Below the pieces are notes generated by a model. The model was given only the letters and a program-made list of their open reading frames with translations. It was not told the DNA's origin and made no database searches. A DNA stretch of 64,000 bases from GCA-002733465 sp039969155 (GTDB taxonomy: Bacteria > Pseudomonadota > Gammaproteobacteria > Enterobacterales > Kangiellaceae). Both the position numbers and the translations under genes were made by a program. Positions within the stretch are counted from its first letter, which is position 1, and the number at the start of each line of letters is the position of its first letter. Shown piece after piece: positions 36,784-44,725 of the stretch. The stretch is from positions 1 through 64,000 of the forward strand of contig JBDVOJ010000090.1 in NCBI GenBank assembly GCA_039969155.1. Reading direction: 5' to 3'.

Positions 36784-36869
36784 TAACATGACAGTCCAAC
36801 GCTCCCCTACCGTACGACAACTTTAGGCGTAGTATTTAGGTAAACGGACTCGATTTGTAGTTCTTCAAA

Positions 36870-36910
36870 TGCCAACCCATCGAAACATCTCGAGACTCGA
36901 TGGGCTGGCA
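36870..36910 (+). terminator. Long stem-loop after the first flagellin gene
   Basis: A 14-bp stem with one mismatch (TGCCAACCCATCGA pairs with TCGATGGGCTGGCA) and a 13-base loop, followed by AAAAC and no T run. It could stabilise the 3' end or end transcription with Rho. Confidence 0.5.
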
Positions 36911-36976
36911 AAACACGCCTTTATTCCAACGTTTTCGTCATTTCTTAAAATAATTTAAAATTTTAAGTAAATATTT

Positions 36977-37003
36977 TAAAGTCGCTATTTTTGGCGCCGA
37001 TAC
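36977..37003 (+). promoter_or_regulatory. Sigma28 (FliA) promoter of the second flagellin gene
   Basis: TAAAGTCG, 11 bases, GCCGATAC: exact FliA spacing and nearly consensus elements. It is about 290 bases before the ATG at 37294. Confidence 0.92.
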
Positions 37004-37022
37004 CCTCTTTGAGCGCGAATTG

Positions 37023-37251
37023 TTCTCAGCAGTTCTCGAACACCGTAAGTTATTGTTTCTCAGGCGATAAACTTTATCTGATATCAATCAGTTCTAGCTT
37101 TTCTCCTATCGACTCAATCTCTTGCACGAATTAAAGCGTTTCTCAGATGCTTAGTTCGATAAAAGTCTTATTAACAAGACATACGCGGACGGCTAACCCC
37201 GTCTATATTTTAAGCACTTTGTAATTTCATATTAAGGCTTACTCTTCTCAG
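37023..37251 (+). repeat. TTCTCAG repeats in the leader of the second flagellin gene
   Basis: Exact TTCTCAG at 37023, 37057, 37140 and 37245, with near-copies TTCTCGA at 37033, TTCTAGC at 37092 and TTCTCCT at 37101. All lie on the transcribed plus strand between the promoter and the start codon. Confidence 0.85.
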
Positions 37252-37293
37252 GAATAAGTTTTTGTTGAATATCAAAGGTTTAGGAGATTTATC

Positions 37294-38739
37294 ATGGGTA
37301 ATGTAATACAAACCAATGTATCGTCTATCGGTGCACAACGCTCTCTAGGGCGAACTAACGAAGCTTTAAGCACAACTTTTCAACGTCTATCAACCGGTTT
37401 ACGAATCAATAGCGCAAAAGATGATGCTGCAGGTCTTCAGATTTCTAATAACTTAACCTCACAAATCAACGGTTTAGGCGTTGCAGTAAGAAATGCGAAT
37501 GATGGTATTTCTTTAGCTCAAACCGCTGAGGGTGCGTTACAAGAATCTTCAAACATTCTTCAACGTATTCGTGATCTATCAATCCAATCTGCATCTGACG
37601 TTAACGGAGCTACAGAACGTTCTGCTCTACAAGCTGAAGTAACACAACTTGTTTCGGAGCTAGGTCGAATTGCTGAAACAACTAGTTTTGGTAGTACAAA
37701 ATTATTAGATGGAACTTTCTCTTCTAAAAATATCCAAGTTGGTGCTCAAGCAAACGAAACGATTTCAGTAAGTGTAGCTGACGCTAGAGCAACATCACTT
37801 GGTAGTAATGTACTATCTAGTGCAGGTGGCTCGGTATTAGGCACTACTGTTTCTACGGTACTTAACACGATCACCGCTGAAACGGATTTATCACTAACAA
37901 CAGCCGAAGGTGGAACAATCACTGGAATAGCTTATGCTGATGATGCTTCTGCTACTGATATCGCCGCAGCGATTAATGCCGCAGCAAGTGGTATCGGCAT
38001 CACTGCAACCGCAACCAACTCTACTACGCTTAGTGGTTTAACGGCTGCCGGTAATGTGAGCTTTACCCTTAATGGTAGCGCGATCGCAGCAACTGTCACT
38101 AATGCTAACGACCTAAGCTCTGTAGCCGCGGCAATTAACGGTTCTTCAGCAGCTTCCGGTGTAACAGCGACTTTTGCCGATTCCAATAACCTTTCTAGTT
38201 TAACGCTAACTACTACAGATGGTAGAGATATTGCGCTTTCAGCATTTGCTAACGCAACTGCAGGAAATGACTCTATAGTTATCGGTGGTAATACGTTAAC
38301 TGAGGGTGGAACTGTTATCGGTAATGCTGTAGGTAGCATTTCACTTTCTAGTTCAAAAGGGCAAATCACAACTGCAACTGCAAGTACTGAAGTGTTTGCT
38401 TTAGCCGCATCTACAAGTAGCTTTAGCTCAGTACAGAGCATCGATATCGGTAGTTATGCCGGCGCTCAAGCAGCGCTTGCAGTGGTTGATGCAGCACTAG
38501 GCAAGATCGATTCTCAACGAGCGGACCTTGGTGCGATTCAAAACCGTTTCAGTAGTACCATAGCGAATCTAGGTAGCATCATCGAGAATACTTCAGCGGC
38601 TCGTTCGCGTATTCGAGATACTGATTTCGCAGCTGAAACAGCAGAATTGGCTAAGAATCAGGTACTTCAGCAAGCAGGACTTTCAGTATTGGCACAAGCA
38701 AACGCTTCGTCTCAATCAGTATTGTCACTACTTCAGTAA
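37294..38739 (+). CDS. fliC: Flagellin, second copy
   Basis: 481 residues, the same length as the first copy and very similar throughout, including the middle domain (for example GVTATFADSNNLSSLTL is shared). Ends VLQQAGLSVLAQANASSQSVLSLLQ. The ribosome site GGAGATTTATC precedes the ATG. Codons favour GGT, CGT and AAC-type choices more than the first copy, suggesting this is the more heavily expressed filament subunit; that is an inference from reading, not a computed index. It is exported with FliS help and capped by FliD. Confidence 0.97.
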   Translation: MGNVIQTNVSSIGAQRSLGRTNEALSTTFQRLSTGLRINSAKDDAAGLQISNNLTSQINGLGVAVRNANDGISLAQTAEGALQESSNILQRIRDLSIQSASDVNGATERSALQAEVTQLVSELGRIAETTSFGSTKLLDGTFSSKNIQVGAQANETISVSVADARATSLGSNVLSSAGGSVLGTTVSTVLNTITAETDLSLTTAEGGTITGIAYADDASATDIAAAINAAASGIGITATATNSTTLSGLTAAGNVSFTLNGSAIAATVTNANDLSSVAAAINGSSAASGVTATFADSNNLSSLTLTTTDGRDIALSAFANATAGNDSIVIGGNTLTEGGTVIGNAVGSISLSSSKGQITTATASTEVFALAASTSSFSSVQSIDIGSYAGAQAALAVVDAALGKIDSQRADLGAIQNRFSSTIANLGSIIENTSAARSRIRDTDFAAETAELAKNQVLQQAGLSVLAQANASSQSVLSLLQ

Positions 38740-38801
38740 GATTAAGCTGATGGTTAACGTTAATTTAAGCGCTGTATTTAAGCACTTTAACGTTTGGTGG
38801 G

Positions 38802-38825
38802 AAGGTTGGTTTCGACCAACTTTCT
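38802..38825 (+). terminator. Terminator with UUCG loop after the second flagellin gene
   Basis: A 10-bp stem with one G-T pair (GAAGGTTGGT / ACCAACTTTC) closed by a TTCG tetraloop and followed by TCTTTCGCTCTTTG. It is 62 bases after the stop and ends 26 bases before flaG, so flaG may be reached only by readthrough. Confidence 0.65.
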
Positions 38826-38850
38826 CTTTCGCTCTTTGAGGTAAATTGCT

Positions 38851-39303
38851 ATGGCTATTTTAAATCTAGCAGGCAACTTTCAACCATCCTCGGTTGCGAG
38901 CGGCAGAGAATTGCCGCGAAGCGACCTCGGTAGAGCGCCTTCAGCTTCAAAAAGTCTAGTTGAGAATACAATTGCTGTTCCAGTTAAAGAATCGAATACA
39001 ACCGACACCCAAAACACCAATAAAGTCGATGTTTCTAACAGTGGACCTGCTAAAGTAAATCAACAAGAGGTAAAAAGTCAGATTGAAGAGCTTCAACAAT
39101 TTAATCAGAATATTGATAGAAGCCTTCAATTCAAAGTCGATGAAGAGCTTGGCGTTACCATCGTTCGAGTTATCGATAAAGAAACTGATGAATTAATCAG
39201 ACAATTTCCTCCGGAAGAGCTGATAAACCTCTCTAGACGATTGAAGGAGCTCAATGAACAAGACTCAGGTAATAGCGGAGTTTTGCTTCAAGAGAAAGTT
39301 TGA
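38851..39303 (+). CDS. flaG: FlaG family flagellar protein
   Basis: 150 residues. The N-terminal 80 are Ser/Asn-rich and variable. The C-terminal FlaG domain (about 85-140) has LQFKVDEELGVTIVRVIDKETDELIRQFPPEELINLSRRL, which is diagnostic. FlaG influences filament length in relatives; its exact action is not settled. It lies between flagellin and fliD as in Pseudomonas and Vibrio. Confidence 0.93.
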   Translation: MAILNLAGNFQPSSVASGRELPRSDLGRAPSASKSLVENTIAVPVKESNTTDTQNTNKVDVSNSGPAKVNQQEVKSQIEELQQFNQNIDRSLQFKVDEELGVTIVRVIDKETDELIRQFPPEELINLSRRLKELNEQDSGNSGVLLQEKV

Positions 39304-39308
39304 ATCTG

Positions 39309-39330
39309 GGGAGGCATGCCTCCCTTTTTT
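39309..39330 (+). terminator. Rho-independent terminator after flaG
   Basis: A perfect palindrome GGGAGGCATGCCTCCC (39309-39324) followed by six T. It begins 6 bases after the flaG stop. Confidence 0.92.
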
Positions 39331-39376
39331 CTGCCAAACACAACAAAACGAAAACGAGTCAAATCGTTGCTCGGTA

Positions 39377-39392
39377 TGGCCTGAATTTTGCA
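39377..39392 (+). promoter_or_regulatory. Sigma54 promoter of the fliD operon
   Basis: TGGCCTGAATTTTGCA has TGGC and TTGCA with 10 bases between GG and GC. It lies 160 bases before fliD, just after the flaG terminator. Confidence 0.75.
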
Positions 39393-39488
39393 TTTTATCT
39401 AGCAATATTAGTCGCTTACTAGGAAAAACTCAGTCAGTCGAATTTAATTCAAATAATATGAAAAAATATTTATTTCAGCGGTTTTACG

Positions 39489-39496
39489 GCCGATAT
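39489..39496 (+). promoter_or_regulatory. Possible sigma28 -10 element before fliD
   Basis: GCCGATAT fits the FliA -10, 56 bases before fliD, but the -35 position (TTATTTCA) is a poor match. Confidence 0.35.
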
Positions 39497-39551
39497 ATAG
39501 TTAAGTTGTTGAAATAAGCATTTTTGAAGTAAGCACAAAGGTATTTATTAC

Positions 39552-40928
39552 ATGGGACTCATTAGTATAGGTGGGCTTGGTTCTGGTCTAGATGTTTCGT
39601 CGATAATTGACGCACTAGTCACTGCTGAACGCACTCCTAAACAAAATAGCTTAGATCGTTTTGAAGCAGATGTTTCGGTGACCCTCACTGGGTTAGGTGG
39701 ACTGCGTTCTTCACTCGACGAGCTTCGCGGAGCAGCTCTCGACTTAAGCTTGGCTTCAAGTTTCGAAAAGCGAGGCGTAAGTGTTTCAGACTCAAGCTTT
39801 TTTAGTGCTACAGCGACCAGTTCAGCTTCAGCAGGAAACTATGACATTGAAGTGAAACAGCTTGCTGCTGGCAGCGAAGATCAAAGCCAGATATTTACCG
39901 GAGGTAGCTCGACTACTTTTGGCGACGGAACTCTAACATTTACAGTCGGAGTGGAAACTTTTAATGTTGATGTCTCAGCGACCGATACACTTGAAGAAAT
40001 TCGAAACAATATCAATGAGGCGACTGGCAATGATTTCGTATCCGTAAATTTACTTAACAATGTCACCGACGGCGTAGATACAGGCAGCGTTTTAATCTTT
40101 AATTCGTCAACAACGGGTGTAGGCAATGACTTGGCTGTCACTTTCACTGGAGACGCTTCATTAGCCGATCTTTCGACAGGATTGACTCAAAATAGCGCGG
40201 CATCTGATGCAACCATAGAAATTGATGGTTTCGAAGCAAGCAGCAGCACCAACCAATTTACTGATATTATTCAAGGTGTGACGCTAGATGTTACCAAGGT
40301 AAACACTGTTGACTCTACAGAAACCCTGACGGTTTCATTAGATACCGCTAACACAAAGTCATTGATTACTTCTTTTGTGGATACTTACAATGGGTTTGTT
40401 GAACTAACCAAACAACTTGGCTCTGCCGATGAAAACGCTCCAGGCTTACTGTTGGGTGATTACACTTTAAGACAAGTGAGCTCTCAAGTTAGGAATCTAT
40501 TTTCATCGACCATTTCCTCAGCATCCGGTTCATTTAATAGCCTAACTTCCCTTGGCATCACCAGCACTCAAGAAGGTTTATTAGAAATAGATGATGAGCA
40601 GCTAACCTCCGCCATTGAATCAGATTTCGAAAAGTTTGACGATTTATTTGCTGGTGACGAGGGATTTGCGACAAGACTAAGAGACCTTATCGAAGACTAC
40701 ACCAGCAGCACCGGTATAATCGCAACCAGAGAAACATCGTTAAACGAGCAGTTAAGTCGGATTGCTGATGATCGTATTTCATTAGATTTACGTATCGAGA
40801 AGCTGCAATTTAGATTGACGAATCAATTTGCGGCGATGGATGCAATTGTTGCACAATTCAATAGTACTCAAAGCTACATAGCACAACAATTTGAAAACTT
40901 ACCCGGCTTTGGTGGGAAAGACAGCTAG
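39552..40928 (+). CDS. fliD: Flagellar cap protein FliD (HAP2)
   Basis: 458 residues. The N-terminus GLISIGGLGSGLDVSSIIDALVTAERTPK is the FliD_N signature, and the C-terminal coiled coil (about 390-445) ends with QFAAMDAIVAQFNSTQSYIAQQF. The cap sits at the filament tip and folds flagellin subunits. It is first of the fliD-fliS-fliT-acetyltransferase run. Confidence 0.96.
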   Translation: MGLISIGGLGSGLDVSSIIDALVTAERTPKQNSLDRFEADVSVTLTGLGGLRSSLDELRGAALDLSLASSFEKRGVSVSDSSFFSATATSSASAGNYDIEVKQLAAGSEDQSQIFTGGSSTTFGDGTLTFTVGVETFNVDVSATDTLEEIRNNINEATGNDFVSVNLLNNVTDGVDTGSVLIFNSSTTGVGNDLAVTFTGDASLADLSTGLTQNSAASDATIEIDGFEASSSTNQFTDIIQGVTLDVTKVNTVDSTETLTVSLDTANTKSLITSFVDTYNGFVELTKQLGSADENAPGLLLGDYTLRQVSSQVRNLFSSTISSASGSFNSLTSLGITSTQEGLLEIDDEQLTSAIESDFEKFDDLFAGDEGFATRLRDLIEDYTSSTGIIATRETSLNEQLSRIADDRISLDLRIEKLQFRLTNQFAAMDAIVAQFNSTQSYIAQQFENLPGFGGKDS

Positions 40929-40966
40929 CTGACACATTCACTTTAATTGATTGAGGAATTAACAAT

Positions 40967-41368
40967 ATGGGACTATCCGGAGCGTTAGCCTACAATAAAA
41001 TAAGCGCCACCAGCGGAGTTGAAGATGCCGATCCGCACATGCTGATTCAAATGTTAATTGACGGTGCAATTGAAAAAATCAATAAAGCCAAATATTTTAT
41101 GAATGAAAAGAAAATTGCTCAAAAAGGCCAACACATAAGTTGGGCTATTTCGATCATTAACGGCTTACAAGCCAGCCTTGATTTTGAGAAAGGTGGTGAC
41201 ATCTCAAATAATTTGAATGACCTTTATGAATTTTGCACCACAACCTTAATGCATGCGAACGCAGAGAACAGTATTGAGAAGCTCGATGATGTTCTAAAGG
41301 TCATGGGGAATATACGTGAGGCTTGGGTGGGTATTAGAGACCAAGCTCTTGCAATGAATAATAGTTAA
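40967..41368 (+). CDS. fliS: Flagellin export chaperone FliS
   Basis: 133 residues, helical, with the FliS pattern AYNKISATSGVEDADPHMLIQMLIDGAIEKI at the start and ISWAISIINGLQASLDFEKGGDISNNLNDLY in the middle. It binds the flagellin C-terminus in the cytoplasm and delivers it to FlhA. 38 bases after fliD. Confidence 0.96.
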   Translation: MGLSGALAYNKISATSGVEDADPHMLIQMLIDGAIEKINKAKYFMNEKKIAQKGQHISWAISIINGLQASLDFEKGGDISNNLNDLYEFCTTTLMHANAENSIEKLDDVLKVMGNIREAWVGIRDQALAMNNS

Positions 41369-41391
41369 GAAAATCTTAAGTCTATCGATTA

Positions 41392-41706
41392 ATGTCAAAT
41401 ACTCGTTTTAAAGAAGAGCTTGAAAAAACCAACCGTAGGATCATGCATTTAGCGGAATCCGAAAATTGGGATGAACTACTCACGCTTAGTAAAAAGCGTG
41501 ACGAGTTCATTAAAGGTTATTTCGAAGACAAATCTATCGAACATTCACGCAAATCGACTGAGTCTCTTTTAGAAAGCGTTAAACACTCTGATCAACTAGT
41601 AGCGGCCAAGTTAGAAATTTTGAAACGCAGAATGATCAGCAGTAGCTTAAATTTAAAAAATTCACAGAGTGCCATTAGATCTTACCGCAAGACTCAGGAA
41701 AACTAA
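41392..41706 (+). CDS. FliT-like flagellar chaperone
   Basis: 104 residues, charged and all-helical, with no strong motif. Size and position after fliS (23 bases) match FliT, the chaperone for FliD in enterobacteria and its poorly conserved equivalents in Pseudomonas-type clusters. Assigned mainly by context. Confidence 0.7.
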   Translation: MSNTRFKEELEKTNRRIMHLAESENWDELLTLSKKRDEFIKGYFEDKSIEHSRKSTESLLESVKHSDQLVAAKLEILKRRMISSSLNLKNSQSAIRSYRKTQEN

Positions 41707-41711
41707 TTCGA

Positions 41712-42176
41712 TTGAATATTAGAGAATGTTCCCAACAAGACTTGGATATTGTTACCAATTACACTCTGTCCCTTCATCAACACGAAAATGAAAAAGGGAT
41801 CCAAGCACATCCCAACTTAAAAACTAACATAAGAAAATGGCTACAGTCGGAAATTGATTCCACGAACTCTCTCATACTGATTGCAGAGACAGATGGAAAT
41901 CCAATAGGCTTTGTGTGTGCAACGACAACTATCAATGACAATGGTTTTATCGCTCAACCTTTAAAAGGAATCATCCAACTGCTTTGGGTAGAAGAGCCAA
42001 ATAGACAAAAGAAAGTGGCTGAAAAATTGATTGCCACTATTGAGCTATGTTTACAGGAAGCGGGTGTTTCTTATGTAGAATGCACCTACGTAGATGGTAA
42101 CTTGAGTGCGAAACATTTCTGGAGAAATCAGGGATATCAAGTAACATCGCTAACTTGCCGAAAATTCTTAACTTAA
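41712..42176 (+). CDS. GNAT-family N-acetyltransferase
   Basis: 154 residues with the GNAT fold pattern: N-terminal IRECSQQDLDIV, a central strand LIAETDGNPIGFVCAT, the acetyl-CoA region near LLWVEEPNRQKKVAEKLIATIE (a weak Q/R-x-x-G/A loop), and the ending KHFWRNQGYQVTS. The start is TTG. It begins 5 bases after the fliT-like gene, so it is cotranscribed with filament genes. The substrate is unknown; modification of flagellin or of its glycan is a possibility from context only. Confidence 0.75.
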   Translation: MNIRECSQQDLDIVTNYTLSLHQHENEKGIQAHPNLKTNIRKWLQSEIDSTNSLILIAETDGNPIGFVCATTTINDNGFIAQPLKGIIQLLWVEEPNRQKKVAEKLIATIELCLQEAGVSYVECTYVDGNLSAKHFWRNQGYQVTSLTCRKFLT

Positions 42177-42248
42177 GCCAATAAACGATTTTACGATTAA
42201 GTTCAATTCACCAATGTAATCACTTCTAATTTTATCGCCGATTTTCTT

Positions 42249-44657
42249 CTAGTTTTTATCGATAACCACTTTATACAGAATTGATTCAAGATCTCTGGTG
42301 TATTGTTTGGAATCAAAAAGTGACAACTTTGATTTTTCTTTTACTAATCTCTCTTTTAGTTGCGTTAGTTCATGTCGATTGTTATAGCAGTCTATCGCTT
42401 TTTTCTGATAGTCCAAATGATCTTCGCACACAAACTCCCCTAAATTTGCCGCGTTCAGTAAACTACCCGCGACTCGAGAAATAAACGTATCACCTGCAAT
42501 TGTAACCACCGGGACTCCGGCCCAAAGTGCATCACTAGTTGTCGTGTGCCCGTTAACAGGAAAAGTATCTAAAGCCAAATCAGCGCATTGCAAACGAGTA
42601 ATGTGCTCTTTAGGACTCAGTTTGTCAGCAAAAACTATTCGGTGAAGTTCCAAGCCAAAACTTTCAAAATATTTTTTCACCACTCTCTTAGCAGTTTCAG
42701 AAAGAGTCAAACACCAAAGCACAGAACTTGGACAAGATTTTAAAATGTGAACCCAAGTCTCTAGCATTTTAGGGTTTAGTTTATATCCTTGATGAAAAGC
42801 AGCAAATACAAATTGTTGTTCGCTCAAGCCGAGCGACTCTCTAGCAGGTTTATTTTCAAGAACTCTTTGATCATCTGTAGGCTGATAACAGTTTGGTAAT
42901 GTCAAAGTTGCTTCATCAAATCTTACTTTTTCTGAATCTAAAATAAATTGATCAACAATGATGTAGTCTACTAACTGCTTACTCATACTCCCGGGATAAC
43001 CTAAGTAATTGATCTGAATAGGGGCTAGTTTTGCCAAAAGAATTTCCGACATACTGCCTTGTGTAAATCCTTTTAAGTCGAGCAGCACATCTAATCTGTC
43101 AGCTTTTATTGATTCAATCATCTGTTGCTTAGTCGAGTTAAACAGATCTCTAAAGTGTTCGACTGAATGCATGACTCGCTGACGCAAGTCAGATTGGTCA
43201 TCAGGCCCATAGGAATAGGCAAAACACTCAAACCGATTAGTATCATGTAACTCCAACACCCTAACTAACAATATCGCTGTGGCATGTTCATGAAAGTCTG
43301 ATGAAAAATAACCTACTCTAATTCTCCTATTCTTAATATCTTCGCTTGGTTCAGCTGTATCATCTGTTTCTAACAATGTATTCCTTAACAATGGGTTCTC
43401 ATCATAAGCAGGTAATTGTCTAGTTACCCAATGATTAGCAACCTTAACCTGCTCGTCACTGTCACTAGATTCTAATGTGATCATACTAAATGGCGGTATG
43501 TTGACTTCTGGATTGCTGTCTAATAAATGGCGAAGTTTAGCCTCTATTTGCTTAGTTTCTTCCCACAGACAACTTTGCCTTAGAACATGTAAATAAGGCG
43601 CATAAGCTGTAAAATAATCCGCTTTCAACGTGACTAGCAGAGAGAATTCTTTGACTGCATTTTCATAGTCTCTTAGTTGAGTACTGCAAATAGCTAAGTT
43701 AAATCGAGCGTCGACATTTTCAGAATTGATGGAAACAGCATGAGCGAAATATTCGATAGCCACGGAAAACTCTTTTAGTTCAAAATAACAGTTAGCTATT
43801 TCATTTAACACAACATCATTTTTGGCATTTAACTTTATTAACGCATTTAAGATGGCAATTGCCGATGAGAAGTTTCCTAAACGGCGCTCAGACTTTGCCA
43901 TTAGAATTGCGACGTCAATGTAGTTAGGCGCCTCTTCGTGAAGCTCTCTCAGTACATCTAGCGCTTTAGGATGTTCACCTCTTTGGTAGCATATGTTGGC
44001 ATAATTATATCGTGCGACTAAATGCTTTGGTTGATTCGCGAGCGCTTGCTCAATGTAATTAGATGCGGAATCAAAATCTTTCCTTTCGATGGAAATAGCA
44101 GCCAAATTGCTCAACGCATCCACTTGATTTGGGTTAATTCTCAAAACTGCTAGATAACAGTCATTAGCTTGTTTTAAGTCTCCGTTAAGAAAGGTACAAT
44201 TGCCAAATTCCAACCATAAATTCCAATTAGATTGCTCTACTTCAATTAATGAACGGAAGAGTTTGATCGCTGGTTGTAACTGATTTTTTTTCGCATATAG
44301 ATTAGCTAGTTTCAGAGAAATAGCGGTTTGTTGGATATTACGCTTTTGACAATGTTCGACCAACAACTTTAATTCTTCAAGCGCTTCGAGAGTAAAATAT
44401 GCGTTAGCTAGCGAAGTAATAAAAGTTAATTCTAACGGCTGAAGGGAGTGAGCTCGTTTGAGAGAGTTGACGGCTTTTGAATTTTTATTCAGCTGTAAAT
44501 ACAGCAAACCTAATAAATGGTTGACTTGTGGGTTGAGTTTGTCTTTCTTTAGAATCTTGGAATACAGCGACTTGGCTTTAATCAAATCCCCACTCTGATG
44601 GCATTGAACAGCTTGACTGATTTGCTCCATCAATGGGTTGCTATTGTTTTGCTTCAA
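42249..44657 (-). CDS. TPR protein with GT41 (O-GlcNAc transferase-like) glycosyltransferase domain
   Basis: 802 residues. Residues 8 to about 380 are tandem tetratricopeptide repeats. Residues 445-800 form an OGT/SPINDLY domain: VGYFSSDFHEHAT (His 456/458 near the catalytic base), INYLGYPGSMSKQLVDYIIVD, FHQGYKLNP (K626 aligned with the UDP-binding Lys of OGT), NGHTTTSDALWAGVPVVT (702-719) and SRVAGSLL. All main donor-binding motifs are present, so it should be active on Ser or Thr. It sits between the filament genes and flgL, pointing to cytoplasmic O-glycosylation of flagellin. Donor sugar unknown. Confidence 0.88.
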   Translation of the reverse strand: MKQNNSNPLMEQISQAVQCHQSGDLIKAKSLYSKILKKDKLNPQVNHLLGLLYLQLNKNSKAVNSLKRAHSLQPLELTFITSLANAYFTLEALEELKLLVEHCQKRNIQQTAISLKLANLYAKKNQLQPAIKLFRSLIEVEQSNWNLWLEFGNCTFLNGDLKQANDCYLAVLRINPNQVDALSNLAAISIERKDFDSASNYIEQALANQPKHLVARYNYANICYQRGEHPKALDVLRELHEEAPNYIDVAILMAKSERRLGNFSSAIAILNALIKLNAKNDVVLNEIANCYFELKEFSVAIEYFAHAVSINSENVDARFNLAICSTQLRDYENAVKEFSLLVTLKADYFTAYAPYLHVLRQSCLWEETKQIEAKLRHLLDSNPEVNIPPFSMITLESSDSDEQVKVANHWVTRQLPAYDENPLLRNTLLETDDTAEPSEDIKNRRIRVGYFSSDFHEHATAILLVRVLELHDTNRFECFAYSYGPDDQSDLRQRVMHSVEHFRDLFNSTKQQMIESIKADRLDVLLDLKGFTQGSMSEILLAKLAPIQINYLGYPGSMSKQLVDYIIVDQFILDSEKVRFDEATLTLPNCYQPTDDQRVLENKPARESLGLSEQQFVFAAFHQGYKLNPKMLETWVHILKSCPSSVLWCLTLSETAKRVVKKYFESFGLELHRIVFADKLSPKEHITRLQCADLALDTFPVNGHTTTSDALWAGVPVVTIAGDTFISRVAGSLLNAANLGEFVCEDHLDYQKKAIDCYNNRHELTQLKERLVKEKSKLSLFDSKQYTRDLESILYKVVIDKN

Positions 44658-44725
44658 GATGACACCTTAAACAACTTGTAACTGATGCTGGTACGTTATG
44701 TGTTACTAGCGGCTATTTCTATTAA

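Larger units (their letters stand above)
36784..37293. other. Intergenic region between the two flagellin genes (510 bases)
   Basis: It contains TACCGTACGACA (36808-36819, also at 34733-34744), a 3' stem-loop (36870-36910), the sigma28 promoter of the second copy (36977-37003), and a leader of about 290 bases with TTCTCAG repeats. No coding region seen. Confidence 0.8.

Noticed and set aside
37932..38441. Open frame of 169 codons opposite the second flagellin gene
   Set aside because: Antisense shadow of the Thr/Ala-rich middle of flagellin; the first flagellin gene shows the same effect.
39254..39517. Open frame of 87 codons after flaG
   Set aside because: It overlaps the flaG end, runs through the strong flaG terminator and the fliD sigma54 promoter, and its translation looks random.
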